DNA of 26,216 nucleotides from Amoeboaphelidium occidentale (lineage: Eukaryota; Aphelidiomycota; Aphelidea). Position 1 is the first letter of the stretch. Each line of letters begins with the position of its first letter. Below, piece after piece: positions 16,613 to 26,216 of the stretch. The DNA lies in contig JALGPX010000041.1 in NCBI GenBank assembly GCA_023515795.1, positions 1 to 26,216 on the forward strand. Direction: 5' to 3'. The translations under genes and the position numbers were made by a program. The notes beneath the pieces are model-generated. The model saw only the letters and a list, made by a program, of their open reading frames with translations. It made no database searches and was not told the origin of the DNA.

Positions 16613-18709
16613 ATGGTAAACCCTGATATCTGACAAAAACTAGAACTAAATATGATAGTCATTTTTGTTTCCATTCTCTTTTGCGTCTAAAGCTAAAGAA
16701 GCTGAAGAGCACATCCCTGAAGACCGTTTTGCTGCAGTTGAAAACCACGAGGGATTTAACAAGCAGGATCATGATGAGGCCAAGGAAGATAGCGAACAAG
16801 AAAGAGCAGCTGTTAAGCAGAGAGGCCATCAGGACTCAAGAAGTGACGCTGATCACTCAACTTCGTTTCAATTCGCTCACATGCTCTGTGTTTTGTGCAA
16901 GCAGCTAATGAAACAGGACAGAATGCCGAGGAAGTTGAGCTGTAATCATTCAATGTGCGATGAATGTGTACGCCAATTGCCTATTTACGAAAGGAGCGTC
17001 CCTGTTCCGGAAAAACAGCCCACTGAATTAGGCAAGAAAAAGCCATTCTCATTGTTGTTCATGTTGGGCAGAAGCAGCCATGATTCTGGTATTGATGCCG
17101 CTTCTGTAACTGATGATATCAAAGAAAATGGTTCAAGTATTGAAGAAGCTAAGAATGATCGTGATACTGAAACTCCTGATGGCCGCAGAAAGAAGTATGG
17201 TTATATCAGTTGTTTAGAATGTTCATCATCAACAATTTTGGGTTTGAATGCTTTTGATGATTTAAGTATCAACTATGAACTGCAAGAACAAGCAGAAGAA
17301 TTGGTAGAAAGAATGTCAAAGTGTGCTGATTGCAAAACCAATATGAGTGCCAAGTTCTGCTACAATTGTGAAATGTTTTTGTGTGATAGTTGTTCTGCAA
17401 GAATACACTGTGGCGTAGTCACTTCAAAACATAGGCAAGTCGACCGTGAGACTCTTGCACCTCATTATGTTGGCACAAAGGTATTTACCTGTTATCCAGT
17501 GAATACTTATCTCTAGAGATGTGATCAGCACAATATCGAATGCGGGCTTTACTGCATCACATGTGAAGCTTTGGCTTGCTCCTCTTGTCAATGGGGAAAG
17601 CATAGAAATCATGATTTGAGATTAGTAGAAGATGTTTGGAGTATTAGAAATATTGAGTTAAATCAACATTTAAGATCGCTTAAGCAGAATGAAGAGGAAT
17701 TTATAAGAGCAATCGACAATTTGAACTTGGAAATCAGATTGCTAGAAGAGAGGCGTGTTGCCGCATCTGCTTTTGTTGGAAGACATTTTGCAGATTTAAG
17801 GAAAGAATTGGATGAGTTCGAGCAAGATTACTTGGAGCAAATTAAAGATGACGCAAAAGACAAATGTGAGTTTAAAAATTATTGAGCTAATTTGTAGCTA
17901 AAAAATTAACGAAGCAACTTCAGTTTTGGAATGCTAAGCACCAAGACTTATGTTTACGCACAAAAGTCACCCAATCGTTGTTGGATGAAGAGAACAGATG
18001 TGAAGTAATTGACAAATGTATTCAACATCAAAAAGCCCTGAAATGCGCTCTAGCGGCTCTACCTGAACTGAAGCAATGTGCTCCTTCCACCATTCCAGTT
18101 ACCCTGAGAGGTTTGGGCGTCGAGTTGACCAGAATGGCTAGTAAAGTCAAAGAAGAAACTTTTCCTAGAAGTAGCAGGAATTCGATTGTAATTTCTGAAA
18201 AAGTCATGAAGAATGCAAAGAAAAGAATGCAAGAGAGTGAGGATGAGACAGATGATACTGAGTCTAGCAAAGAATACGAAGAACTGAAAAAAATCGAAGT
18301 GTCTCCTCCGCTTCGCAATACTGCCGCTTCTAAAGTTCATGCTGAGCTTTCAAAGAAGTTAGAAAAGAAGGTTTCTACCAAAGTAGCTCAAGAGAAGCCA
18401 ATATTTAATAAGGGGCCTAGCAAGACACAAAGCAAGCCTGTATCACGCAAACCAGCAAAAGAAGAAAAAGACTGTGAGATCATTGAGTTAAGTGATCAAG
18501 ACGATCCAAAAGAAAACCAAAAATTTCAACAGAAGTCGAGATTGAAGTCTGTTAAAAGAGCGCAAACCGTTGAAACTGCTTACTCAGAATCAAAGAGTAC
18601 TTCGGAAGATGAATTTTTGCCTTCACCAGCACAATTAGGTTTTGGAAGAAAAGAAAAAGCGCAAACTCAACCAACAAGAATGAACAAATTCTATGTTGCC
18701 GACAAATGA
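16613..18709 (+). CDS. TRIM-like RING / double B-box / coiled-coil protein
   Basis: Proposed exons are 16613-16615 (ATG only), 16659-17480, 17517-17865 and 17898-18709 (introns 43, 36 and 32 bp), 661 aa. The later two introns are fixed by domain continuity; the first is inferred because the long frame lacks an ATG and GTAAAC follows an ATG directly. A RING lies at Cys78/Cys81, Cys96, His98, Cys101 and Cys104, with its last pair at Cys186/Cys189 after an 81-residue insert. B-box 1 starts CADCKTNMSAKFCYNC. B-box 2 has full C-x2-H...H-x2-H spacing (CDQH...CITC...CSSC...HRNH). A coiled coil follows (SLKQNEEEFIRAIDNLNLEI). The C-terminal 240 residues are charged and disordered and carry EIIELSDQDD, a likely SUMO-interacting motif. 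It is probably a ubiquitin or SUMO-linked E3 ligase; the target is unknown. Confidence 0.85.
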
Positions 18710-18714
18710 ATAAA
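18709..18714 (+). terminator. AATAAA overlapping the TRIM-like stop codon
   Basis: The hexamer begins at the last base of the TGA stop and lies in the 19-bp gap to the convergent CEP120 stop. Confidence 0.45.
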
Positions 18715-18728
18715 TACTTAAGTGAAAA

Positions 18729-21511
18729 TTAAGACGAAAGCAACTCTTTCATTCTACTTTCCAGCAGCTGAATAACCTGATCCTGCGGCGAGTAAACACC
18801 ACTTGAAAGTAGAATCTTCTTTTCTCTTTGAAGTCGTTCACGTTCTAGATTTCTGAAGTCTCTTTTAGGAGACTTTTTCGCATGCTGTTCATCTTTCAGT
18901 GTAGGCGACTGCAGTTCCTCTTCTTGCAAATCCATAAACCTGACCTTCAATTTTTCAGTTTCATAGATGCTCTCCAAAAGTTGCTTTTCTTGTTCTGAAG
19001 ATTTCTGCATTTTCTTGACCAGTAACTCTTTCATGCTGTTTTTCCATGCAACCTTGTAATGATTTTTTGTTTTTTCAAAGTTAGCAATTCTATCTGTCAG
19101 TTCTGCCTTCTCTCGTTTCAAGTCATTCATTTCTGCTTCCATTTCCATTTTTTCTTGAATCTTTTTCTGTTCCTTTAACGTATTTAACCCAGTGTTCGAT
19201 AATCGTTCTTGCTGCAAATTGCGTTGAGCGGCTTTCAGTTCCTCAAGATGCTCTTTCAGTGAGGCGTTTTCATTTTTCAGTGAACTGAGCTCTGAACTGA
19301 ATTCGTCTAAAAGTACTCTTTGCCTTTCAAGTTTAGATTCATACTCGTCTTTTAAATGTCTTGAACTGTCGTTGACCTCCACCAATCGTTTTTGATATTC
19401 TGACTCCATTGACTTTGTTGTAGCTTCAAAAGCACTCTCTTTCTCTAAAATATCCTTTTCTTTTCCCTCCAGCTTCTTCAACATTAGACTGATTTGCTGC
19501 TCGTAATGACGAAGTTGTTCTAGCTTCGTCTGCAATACTGAATTGCTTTGGCTCACAGTCTTTTGTACATGCTCCTTTAAATGAGATAATAAAACCTTTT
19601 CCGATCCCTCCAAGTTCTTTTTAAAATCATTCCACTCTTTCAATTTCCATTCTTCTAATTTCACAGCAGCAGAATACTCTTTTGTTTTTCTGATGCTCCC
19701 GCTCTTTTTGGAAACGGTGCCTGGATCTTGCTTATCTGATTTAGGAAAAGGAAATTGAGATCTTTTGCTGGTGCTTGATTTGAATAGTTCTGTTAAGACA
19801 CGATCACTCTCTTGAATAGCGTCTGCTGCCTTTTCCTTCTTGTTTTCGATATCTCCCACTTCTCCGAAATCTTCCAGTATCACGAAGTATTTCAATTGGC
19901 AGAGTGGCCTAGATTCTTTTTGACAATCATAAAAAGATGCGTTTCCTTCAACCCTTTGCTGGTAAGGTTTGAAAGCTTTTGAAATCAGATTATCTCCTTC
20001 GATCTCTTCAGCATTAGACAATCCCACTATTTGGTCTTTAACAGCGCTTCTGAGCGAATTCATCAAAATTTCTGTTCTAGCAAAAGGTTCATTGTTTCCT
20101 GTGCTCAAAGAGCAAAACAAGTCAATCTTTAAGGCAACACTTTCCAAGTAATTATAGAAAACATACAAATCCATACAGAACTCAAAAGAATGCATCGAAT
20201 GAGGAAGAAAATTATCTGTGTTTTCGTATGCAAAGATGGGAGGATATGTCTGAACATAATCGCCGTCTGCCATGGCAATTCCGATTAAAGGCTCATACTT
20301 GAATCTCAAATAGACTCCCTCTAGTTGCTGAGTCAAATCAGAGAGCTGTTTCAAATCAATAGAAAAACGCAATTTGTGCCAATGAGGTAATATCTTGGAT
20401 TTCTGTACAGCCATTGATGAAGCGAGCGCTGCAGCTTCGTTCTCTTGTTCCGTCGAGCCACAAAGCTTAACTTCAGTCCCTACTGTAACTCTGGCAAGAA
20501 CTGCATCGATTCCCAGTAGCTCATAATTAGTCCAAGTTTCTTTTTTGTGTACATGAATACGTAAGCGACTTAATATTTCAGTTTCGCGAGACAAGAATAA
20601 TTCGAAAGGACATGCTTCAAGTAGATCTTTTAGGTCTTTTTGAGTTCCATGAAGTATTATCGTAAAACTTATTTGAGCAAAATCATTCAAGTTATAGAAA
20701 GTGTCTGAGACAATCGAATTGTGACTTTTGTTGTTTTCCGATAGAACAGGAGTTTTCAAGTAAAAGAAGTATCCCACAGAAGATACAAATCCAACTCTTT
20801 CGGCTCCATTATTAGTAAAGGATGCTGGTTTGATAGTAATATGTACTGCGTAAGTTTCAGAAGGCGAGGAATCGTGTTCTGCATCATTCTTCCTGACGAT
20901 ATCAAAAGTGTTTGGTGCTCCGGATGCCACCAGATAAATCGGATCTTCTTTCGTATGGGAATAACCGGGGTATAATCCAAAATTGGGATATGGATTCTTT
21001 ACAGTCTTCAGAGGCGATGAAGATTGCTTATCATGATCCTCAACAGAGAACGACAGTTTCAACTCCGGTCTACCCATAGCGTTTCCTTTAAGAACAATTA
21101 AAGGATGCCTAGCAACTATAAGTTTGACCAGCGTTCATGATATTACCATTTTTCCTTGAAGTTAACCCTGAGATCAACCATCACATAACCTATCAAGTGT
21201 CTCTTCATATTCAAAGCATCAAATGTGCTCCCATCCGAACTTATCCCAAAGACTTGGACTTTCATCATTTCCCTTTGGGATCTGTAATACTTCAATGTCT
21301 TCTCGGACATCTCAAAAGCTAGCTCTGTGTCAAAGATTGCACCATGTTGCTGATCGGGTGTTACAGGATCTGTGACTAGAATTTCATTATTAAACTTGCA
21401 CTGAGCAAAGATCCTATTGTGTTCCTCTGATATTGAGAAATTTCGGCCTAAAATGTGAGTAATGTAACTGTTTATGTTGCCTTCGAAAATCGTCAACAGA
21501 ACTGTTACCAT
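18729..21511 (-). CDS. CEP120: CEP120-like centriolar protein (C2 domains plus coiled coil)
   Basis: Two exons, 21511-21147 and 21108-18729, with a 38-bp intron; 914 aa against 986 in human CEP120. The intron joins NFKEKW to HPLIVLKGNAMGRPELKL, matching human [20 protein letters not shown]. An alternative acceptor (AAAG, nearer to exon 2) would hit a stop. The first domain (TIFEGNINSYITHILG, then FNNEILVTDPVTPDQQH) matches the first CEP120 C2 domain, and two more beta-rich regions follow to about residue 450. From about residue 600 a long coiled coil runs to the end (KKLEGKEKDILEKESAFEAT and following). In animals and algae CEP120 is needed for centriole elongation and cilia assembly. Its presence argues that this organism builds centrioles, hence zoospores or other flagellate cells. 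Confidence 0.85.
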
Positions 21512-21555
21512 CGAGAAAACATTGAAACAGGATCATTATTTCAAATTTCTGCGCT

Positions 21556-21561
21556 TTTATT
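21556..21561 (-). terminator. AATAAA poly(A) signal of glycogen phosphorylase
   Basis: AATAAA on the minus strand lies 7 bp downstream of the stop codon at 21568-21570. Confidence 0.5.
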
Positions 21562-21567
21562 GATCAT

Positions 21568-24231
21568 TTACTTTGAAGCCTGATGTGGTTTAATCTTCCA
21601 GATTTGTTCAGCATACTCGGTGACGCAACGGTCAGAGCTGAACTTGCCCATTCCTGCAGTGCACATGATACTCTTCTTCAACCACTTTTGCTTGTCCTTG
21701 AACGCCTCATCGACTTTCTTCTGTGCTTCCAAATACAAAGGAAAGTCAACAGTGAGCAAGTAATGATCTCCTCCAACAGTAATTGTATCCAACAAAGGCT
21801 GGATCACTTTAGCATTAACAAAGACACCCTTCTGAAGTTGTTGGAAAACAGCTTCAAATTGAGGGTTCATTGCAAGCTTGCGATAACGGATAGCATGACG
21901 ATAATCTTCGACTTCATTTGCTTTAACCCCAAACACGAAGATATTGTCATCGCCAATTTCTTCCTTGATTTCAATATTGGCACCATCAAGAGTTCCCAAA
22001 ATCAAACCACCATTCAAAACAAATTTCATGTTAGAAGTTCCACTGGCTTCAGTTCCGGCAGTGGAGATGTGCTGTGAAATATCACTAGCAGGAATGATGA
22101 TCTCGGCCAAAGAGACATTGTAATCAGCCAAGAACACCACCTTCAACAAATCACCAACAGCAGGATCATTATTGACAACTTCTGCAACACTATTGATCAA
22201 CTTGATGACCAACTTTGCAATGTAATAACCAGGAGCGGCTTTACCTCCAAAAATAACAACTCTTGGAACAAACTTCTTCTTTTCTTCAGCAGAAGCAGCT
22301 TTGATGCTGTTATAACGATGAATGACACTCAAAATGTTCATGAACTGACGCTTGTACTCGTGAATTCTCTTGACTTGAACATCGAACAATGCATGAGGAT
22401 CAACTTTGATTCCGTTATTGACTTCTATATACTTTGCCAAACGTTGCTTGTTCTCCAATTTGATTCTGGCCCATTCCTTCTGGAAAGCGGCATCATCAAC
22501 ATATTTCTTCAGGTTCTTCAACTGGGACAAGTTTGTTAACCAATCGTCATTTCCAAGCTTAGAGGTGATCAAATCGGCCAAAAGCTTATTGGACTGATTT
22601 AACCAACGTCTAGGAGTAATTCCGTTCGTCTTATTCTGGAATTTGGCAACACCATAGAATTCAACAAAATCTTTGAAAACTGTCTGTCTGATCAAACCAG
22701 AGTGGATTTCAGCGACACCATTCACAGTATGACTTCCAACAACAGCCAAGTGTGCCATACGAACATGTTGTGGAACAGATTCTTCAATTATTGACATTCT
22801 TGCCAATCTTTCTCTGTCATCAGGGTACATCTTCTCGACTTTCTGCAAGAAGAACAAGTTGATATCGTAGATGATCTCCATATGACGAGGCAACAATTGG
22901 CTCAATAATGGGACAGGCCACTTTTCCATAGCTTCAGGCAAAACAGTATGGTTAGTAAATGAGAATGTTTTGGTGACAATTTCCCATGCTTGATCCCAGT
23001 GCAATCCTTCAATATCAACCAGTCTTCTCATCAACTCAACAATTCCAAGAGTAGGATGAGTATCATTCAATTGCATAGCAACTTTGTTTGGGAACTCAGA
23101 CCAAGAATGATTCTTCTTCTTGAATCTTCTAATAACATCTTGCAAAGTGGCACAAACAAAGAAGTATTGCTGTTTCAAACGCAATTCTTTTCCAGCCATG
23201 GTATTGTCATTTGGATACAATACAGCAGTAATATTCTCAGCAACCATGTTCTCTTCAACACTCTTCTGGTAATTACCTTCATTGAAACTTGCCAAATCAA
23301 ATCTCTTCTTTGGCAGAGATCTCCACAATCTGATACTGATGGTATTCTTGGTCTTATACCCAGGAACAGGAACATCGTAAGCAACTGCCTCAACAACTTG
23401 ACCACCATCCCAAACTTTCTTGCCCTTATCGCCTTCACCAGGAACTGCGTGAACATTTCCATAGAAACGAACATCATAAGACACATCGTGACGAGGCAAC
23501 TCCCATGGATTATCATAAGTCAACCAGTAATCAGGTGTTTCAATTTGGTAACCATCAACAATACGCTGCTGGAAAATACCATAGTTGTAACGCAATCCGT
23601 AACCCTAAAAATTCATCAACACAAACAATGAATTACATCACACTTACCCATGCAGGATAGTTCAAACTAGCCAAACTATCAAGAATACATGCACCCAATC
23701 TTCCCAAGCCACCATTGCCAAGAGCAGCATCAACTTCTTCTTCGATAATCTCCTCCAAATTGAAGCCCAAACTCCTAGCTGCTTCCTTAAAACAATCCTT
23801 CACATTCAAATTCAGCATGGCATTATCCAGAGACCTGCCAACCAAGAACTCCATTGACAGATAATAAACTCTTTTAGGGTCAGCCAGAGTATGAGACTGC
23901 TGTGACCAATTCCAGCTGTGAATCAAACGATCTCTAATGGAATGCGCCACAGCTTGGTAAACAGCCAAAGTGTCCAAATTCCATGGACTAAACAGGTAAA
24001 AATGAAGCGCAACTTTGAAATTAATTACGTTCTTGCTAGAGTCTTGAATGCGTGTCTAGCAATCGCATTCTGAGCAGACTCAACTGAAACACTTTCTTCC
24101 GGAGCGGACTTTAGCCACAAATTATACTGCTCTTGAGACAAATGAGTAGCATGAGAGGTAGGCGACACAATTCCGGAAGCATCCGTAGGTTTAATCGATA
24201 ACTTTTCCATTTCAGGTAAAGTGGTTGGCAT
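21568..24231 (-). CDS. GPH1: Glycogen phosphorylase
   Basis: Three exons, 24231-24029, 23987-23648 and 23604-21568 (introns 41 and 43 bp), give 859 aa, within the family range (830-900). Junctions are confirmed by continuity: [19 protein letters not shown] and [18 protein letters not shown]. Signature blocks include [25 protein letters not shown], the [15 protein letters not shown] block and [15 protein letters not shown], whose Lys binds pyridoxal phosphate. The enzyme releases glucose-1-phosphate from glycogen in the cytosol. The first 60 residues are a Ser/Thr-rich extension ([14 protein letters not shown]) that could carry a regulatory phosphosite, as the N-termini of yeast and animal enzymes do, but the site is not identifiable. 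The promoter is shared with the divergent UBE2G2 gene, with 81 bp between the start codons. Confidence 0.97.
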
Positions 24232-24312
24232 ATGTGTGGTGAAGTTATGATCACTACAAATCGATCACCAAACTCGAATAAAATTTTTGTTTCGCTCGTG
24301 TCTCAAGAGGAA

Positions 24313-24921
24313 ATGTTTAAAAGCAGCGGTGCGACAGCTCTGAAGCGACTAATGACGGAATATCGACAAATTACAAAAGACCCTCCAGAAGGTAAATCCA
24401 CAGCGTTTCAGCGATAAAAGGAAAATACTAATTTACTGTAATAGGAATTCTGGCTGGACCAAAAGATGAGAATGATTTCTTTACTTGGGAAGCAGTCATA
24501 GCGTAACATTTATCTCTTACGACGCTGACCTGTTTGCATTCTTAGCGGACCTACTTCGACACCTTATGAACACGGAGTATTTCAAGCAATTATAAAATTC
24601 CCTCTGGATTATCCTCTGTCACCTCCGTCACTTCAATTCACCACTGGCATTTATCATCCAAATGTTTATCCTGACGGTAAAGTTTGTATATCGATTCTGC
24701 ATCCCCCAGGAGAAGATCCAAACATGTACGAATCATCATCAGAACGATGGTCGCCTGTTCAGTCTGTAGAAAAGATTTTATTATCCATTGTCAGTATGCT
24801 AGCGGAACCAAATGATGAATCCCCAGCAAATGTCGACGCTGCAAAAGTATACAGGGAAGATCGTTCAAAGTTCACACAATTGGTAAAGGAAAGTGTAAGA
24901 AGGAGTCTGGGCTTATCTTAA
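24313..24921 (+). CDS. UBE2G2: Ubiquitin-conjugating enzyme E2 G2 (Ubc7)
   Basis: Three exons, 24313-24391, 24445-24502 and 24546-24921 (introns 53 and 43 bp), give 170 aa (human 165). The start gives [20 protein letters not shown], aligning with the family N-terminus. An in-frame ATG at 24232 would add 27 residues but abuts the phosphorylase ATG, so I prefer 24313. Active-site Cys93 sits in [19 protein letters not shown], including the extended acidic loop typical of Ubc7/UBE2G2 and CDC34-type enzymes, followed by [14 protein letters not shown]. This E2 works with ER ubiquitin ligases (Hrd1, gp78 and Doa10 types) in ER-associated degradation. It is convergent with the ZMAT2 gene; only 19 bp separate the stops. 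Confidence 0.95.
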
Positions 24922-24940
24922 AACGATTAGATAGAAAATT

Positions 24941-25708
24941 TTACTTTTGCTTTGATGTTCCGAAACCACTGAATCCCATCAATTGAGCCATTTCAGCTTC
25001 CTCTTGAGAAATCGCAGTTTCTTCTTCTGGTGGTGGCGCAGTTTCTTTTAATTTGGCCGCTTTCTGTTCCTTCCGTCTTTTGCGCTTCTCCTCGCGCTCC
25101 GTTTCTTCTTGTGCCATTCGTTGTTTTACAGCTTCTTGGAAATCATACTCCTGCGCTTCTGCTAAAGATTGATTCTCTTTGGATTTCTGCTCTGTAAGCT
25201 TTTCATGTGTCTCAATAACTTCCACGATATCTTCCTGTTTCTGCTGCTTATGATAATCATTAGTCAATTGCTGTTCTCTTTGTCTGTGTGCTTTTGATTT
25301 CAAATGATCCAAATACGCCAAATTGTCCTTGTAAACAGTTGAGCAGATGTTGCAATGGAATCCTGGTTCCCTTTTCTTTTTATCAAATGTCACAGACAAT
25401 ACAGAGGATGCCTGGTGGTGTAGCGTCTTCTTATTCACGAGCGCATCAAAGTCAATCTCATCCGCTTTTACAATCTTTCCTTTACTTGCACCAATACCGT
25501 CTTCCTTCAATAGATCATCGTCGTTATTGTTGGTGTATTGTTTCTTTCGTAAGCCTGAAGGTTCCTGTCTTCGTTTAAAAGAAGTATCAGACTCTGTAAT
25601 ATCGTAAGCGTTTCTCTTCATCAATTCACTTTGCAAAAACGGTCTGTGATTTGAAGTTTCATCGCGATTATGGTTGGTTTCGTGTGCTGAGTGATTTGGC
25701 TTTAGCAT
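24941..25708 (-). CDS. ZMAT2/Snu23-like zinc-finger spliceosomal protein
   Basis: A single-exon gene of 255 aa from the ATG at 25708; the frame extends two codons to a GTG, which is not needed. It has a matrin/U1-type C2H2 finger, GFHCNICSTVYKDNLAYLDH followed by H-x4-H, then a Glu/Lys/Arg-rich helical region (AEAQEYDFQEAVKQRMAQEE). It ends MAQLMGFSGFGTSKQK, the conserved ZMAT2/Snu23 tail. Snu23 is a U4/U6.U5 tri-snRNP protein of the pre-B spliceosome that acts near the 5' splice site. The N-terminus is unusual: the RRTWD-type start conserved from yeast to human is not visible, and I found no upstream exon supplying it. It could be a divergent paralogue or a missed exon. It is divergent from the next gene, 116 bp apart. 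Confidence 0.8.
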   Translation of the reverse strand: MLKPNHSAHETNHNRDETSNHRPFLQSELMKRNAYDITESDTSFKRRQEPSGLRKKQYTNNNDDDLLKEDGIGASKGKIVKADEIDFDALVNKKTLHHQASSVLSVTFDKKKREPGFHCNICSTVYKDNLAYLDHLKSKAHRQREQQLTNDYHKQQKQEDIVEVIETHEKLTEQKSKENQSLAEAQEYDFQEAVKQRMAQEETEREEKRKRRKEQKAAKLKETAPPPEEETAISQEEAEMAQLMGFSGFGTSKQK

Positions 25709-25824
25709 GGACACTTTGTCGCAGTTGTTTGCTGTTCCATTTGGTTCTCTCGCTGGCTTGTTTGTTTGTTTCAGCTTTTTTACACCAGTCTGGTAATCCT
25801 AACGCTCTCGCTTTCAAGCAGAAG

Positions 25825-26216
25825 ATGAACAACGAAAATACACCTGCAAATTTCATTGGGACTCTTAATAGACGCTCTTCTGTTGGTAACGGCAGCGGTG
25901 GCGGTGGCGGTGCCCCTTCAAAGAAGAATTCATTTAGCTTTGAATCTACAGCAGCAGTTAATAACAACTCTCCGAGTGAGTCTAATGAAGAAAAGCTAAA
26001 GTTAACGTACAATGCACAGATTCCGTTTACGAAGAATGGCGCAGAAGGAAGAATTAAATCTTTCAGTTTGGCTGATGCTTTTATTCGTGCTTGTTGGAAA
26101 TTATTAACTTTGAGTGGTTGGTTGTTGTACTTGAGTGTTTTATACTTTTTGGCAAGAACATTTTGGATTCACGCCACAGATGTCGAATGTGTTCCAAGTA
26201 AATTGAGCCTGGATGG
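25825..26216 (+). CDS. Unknown membrane protein, N-terminal part (runs off the window)
   Basis: The frame opens at the ATG at 25825 and stays open to the window end (130 codons). The first 60 residues are low-complexity: a Gly run (about 25-30), then Ser/Asn-rich sequence with basic-Ser sites (LNRRSSVG, SKKNSFSF) that look like kinase targets. From about residue 95 a strongly hydrophobic segment appears (LLTLSGWLLYLSVLYFLART), probably membrane-spanning, followed by FWIHATDVECVPSK. I do not recognise the family; the rest of the protein lies outside. An in-frame ATG, a lack of stops and a divergent arrangement with ZMAT2 support it being real. A multi-pass membrane protein is plausible but not shown. 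Confidence 0.65.
   Translation, partial: MNNENTPANFIGTLNRRSSVGNGSGGGGGAPSKKNSFSFESTAAVNNNSPSESNEEKLKLTYNAQIPFTKNGAEGRIKSFSLADAFIRACWKLLTLSGWLLYLSVLYFLARTFWIHATDVECVPSKLSLD

Noticed and set aside
25779-25819. Short leader intron before the last gene (GTAATCCTAAC...TTCAAG)
   Set aside because: It would be under 30 bp, shorter than any intron supported here.

Overview
The window is nuclear DNA of a compact, intron-bearing eukaryote. I read about 18 host genes plus one transposon-derived nuclease gene. The most likely source is an early-diverging, probably zoosporic, fungus or close holomycotan relative. The evidence is a fungal-type uS8 protein, a Crz1/Ace2-like C2H2 factor, a Ypq1-like pair, Gph1-like glycogen phosphorylase and a Fanzor (eukaryotic TnpB) gene, alongside CEP120, a centriole protein normally kept only by lineages that build centrioles or flagella. 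The genus cannot be fixed from this sequence. I reconstructed 21 coding introns by protein continuity; all are 32-53 bp, 20 with GT-AG ends and one with GC-AG ends.

Layout. 1-1219: 3' part of a Fanzor gene, disturbed by a one-N contig join that duplicates 273 bp, followed by a structured non-coding stretch that could be its guide RNA. 1429-2229 (-): MMADHC-like cobalamin trafficking protein. 2685-4056 (+): three-finger C2H2 transcription factor. 4132-5675 (+): inositol polyphosphate 5-phosphatase with a CaaX end. 5701-8534 (-): unusual ARM-PH-PP2C phosphatase. 8748-11298 (-): four tightly packed same-strand genes, in transcription order ECHS1, GON7-like, ETFRF1/LYRM5 and FIT2/Scs3. 11661-12053 (+): ribosomal protein uS8. 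12157-14362 (-): tandem PQ-loop cationic amino acid transporters. 14363-15171: gene-poor stretch with a 17-N gap flanked by two 198-bp near-identical copies. 15172-16514 (+): farnesylated type I DnaJ. 16613-18709 (+): RING/B-box/coiled-coil (TRIM-like) protein. 18729-21511 (-): CEP120. 21568-24231 (-): glycogen phosphorylase. 24313-24921 (+): UBE2G2/Ubc7. 24941-25708 (-): ZMAT2/Snu23. 25825 to the end (+): partial unknown membrane protein.

Most genes are housekeeping and unrelated, but the lipid and mitochondrial set (ECHS1, ETFRF1, FIT2) is adjacent and co-oriented. Gene spacing is extreme: three convergent pairs are separated by 19-25 bp, and ECHS1 and the GON7-like gene lie 23 bp apart head-to-tail. 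The palindrome TTCCGGAA recurs in several of the short promoters. The most unusual items are the Fanzor locus with its candidate guide RNA, the ARM-PH-PP2C fusion, a TRIM-type protein in an apparent fungus, and a PP2C start codon that appears to be created by splicing.
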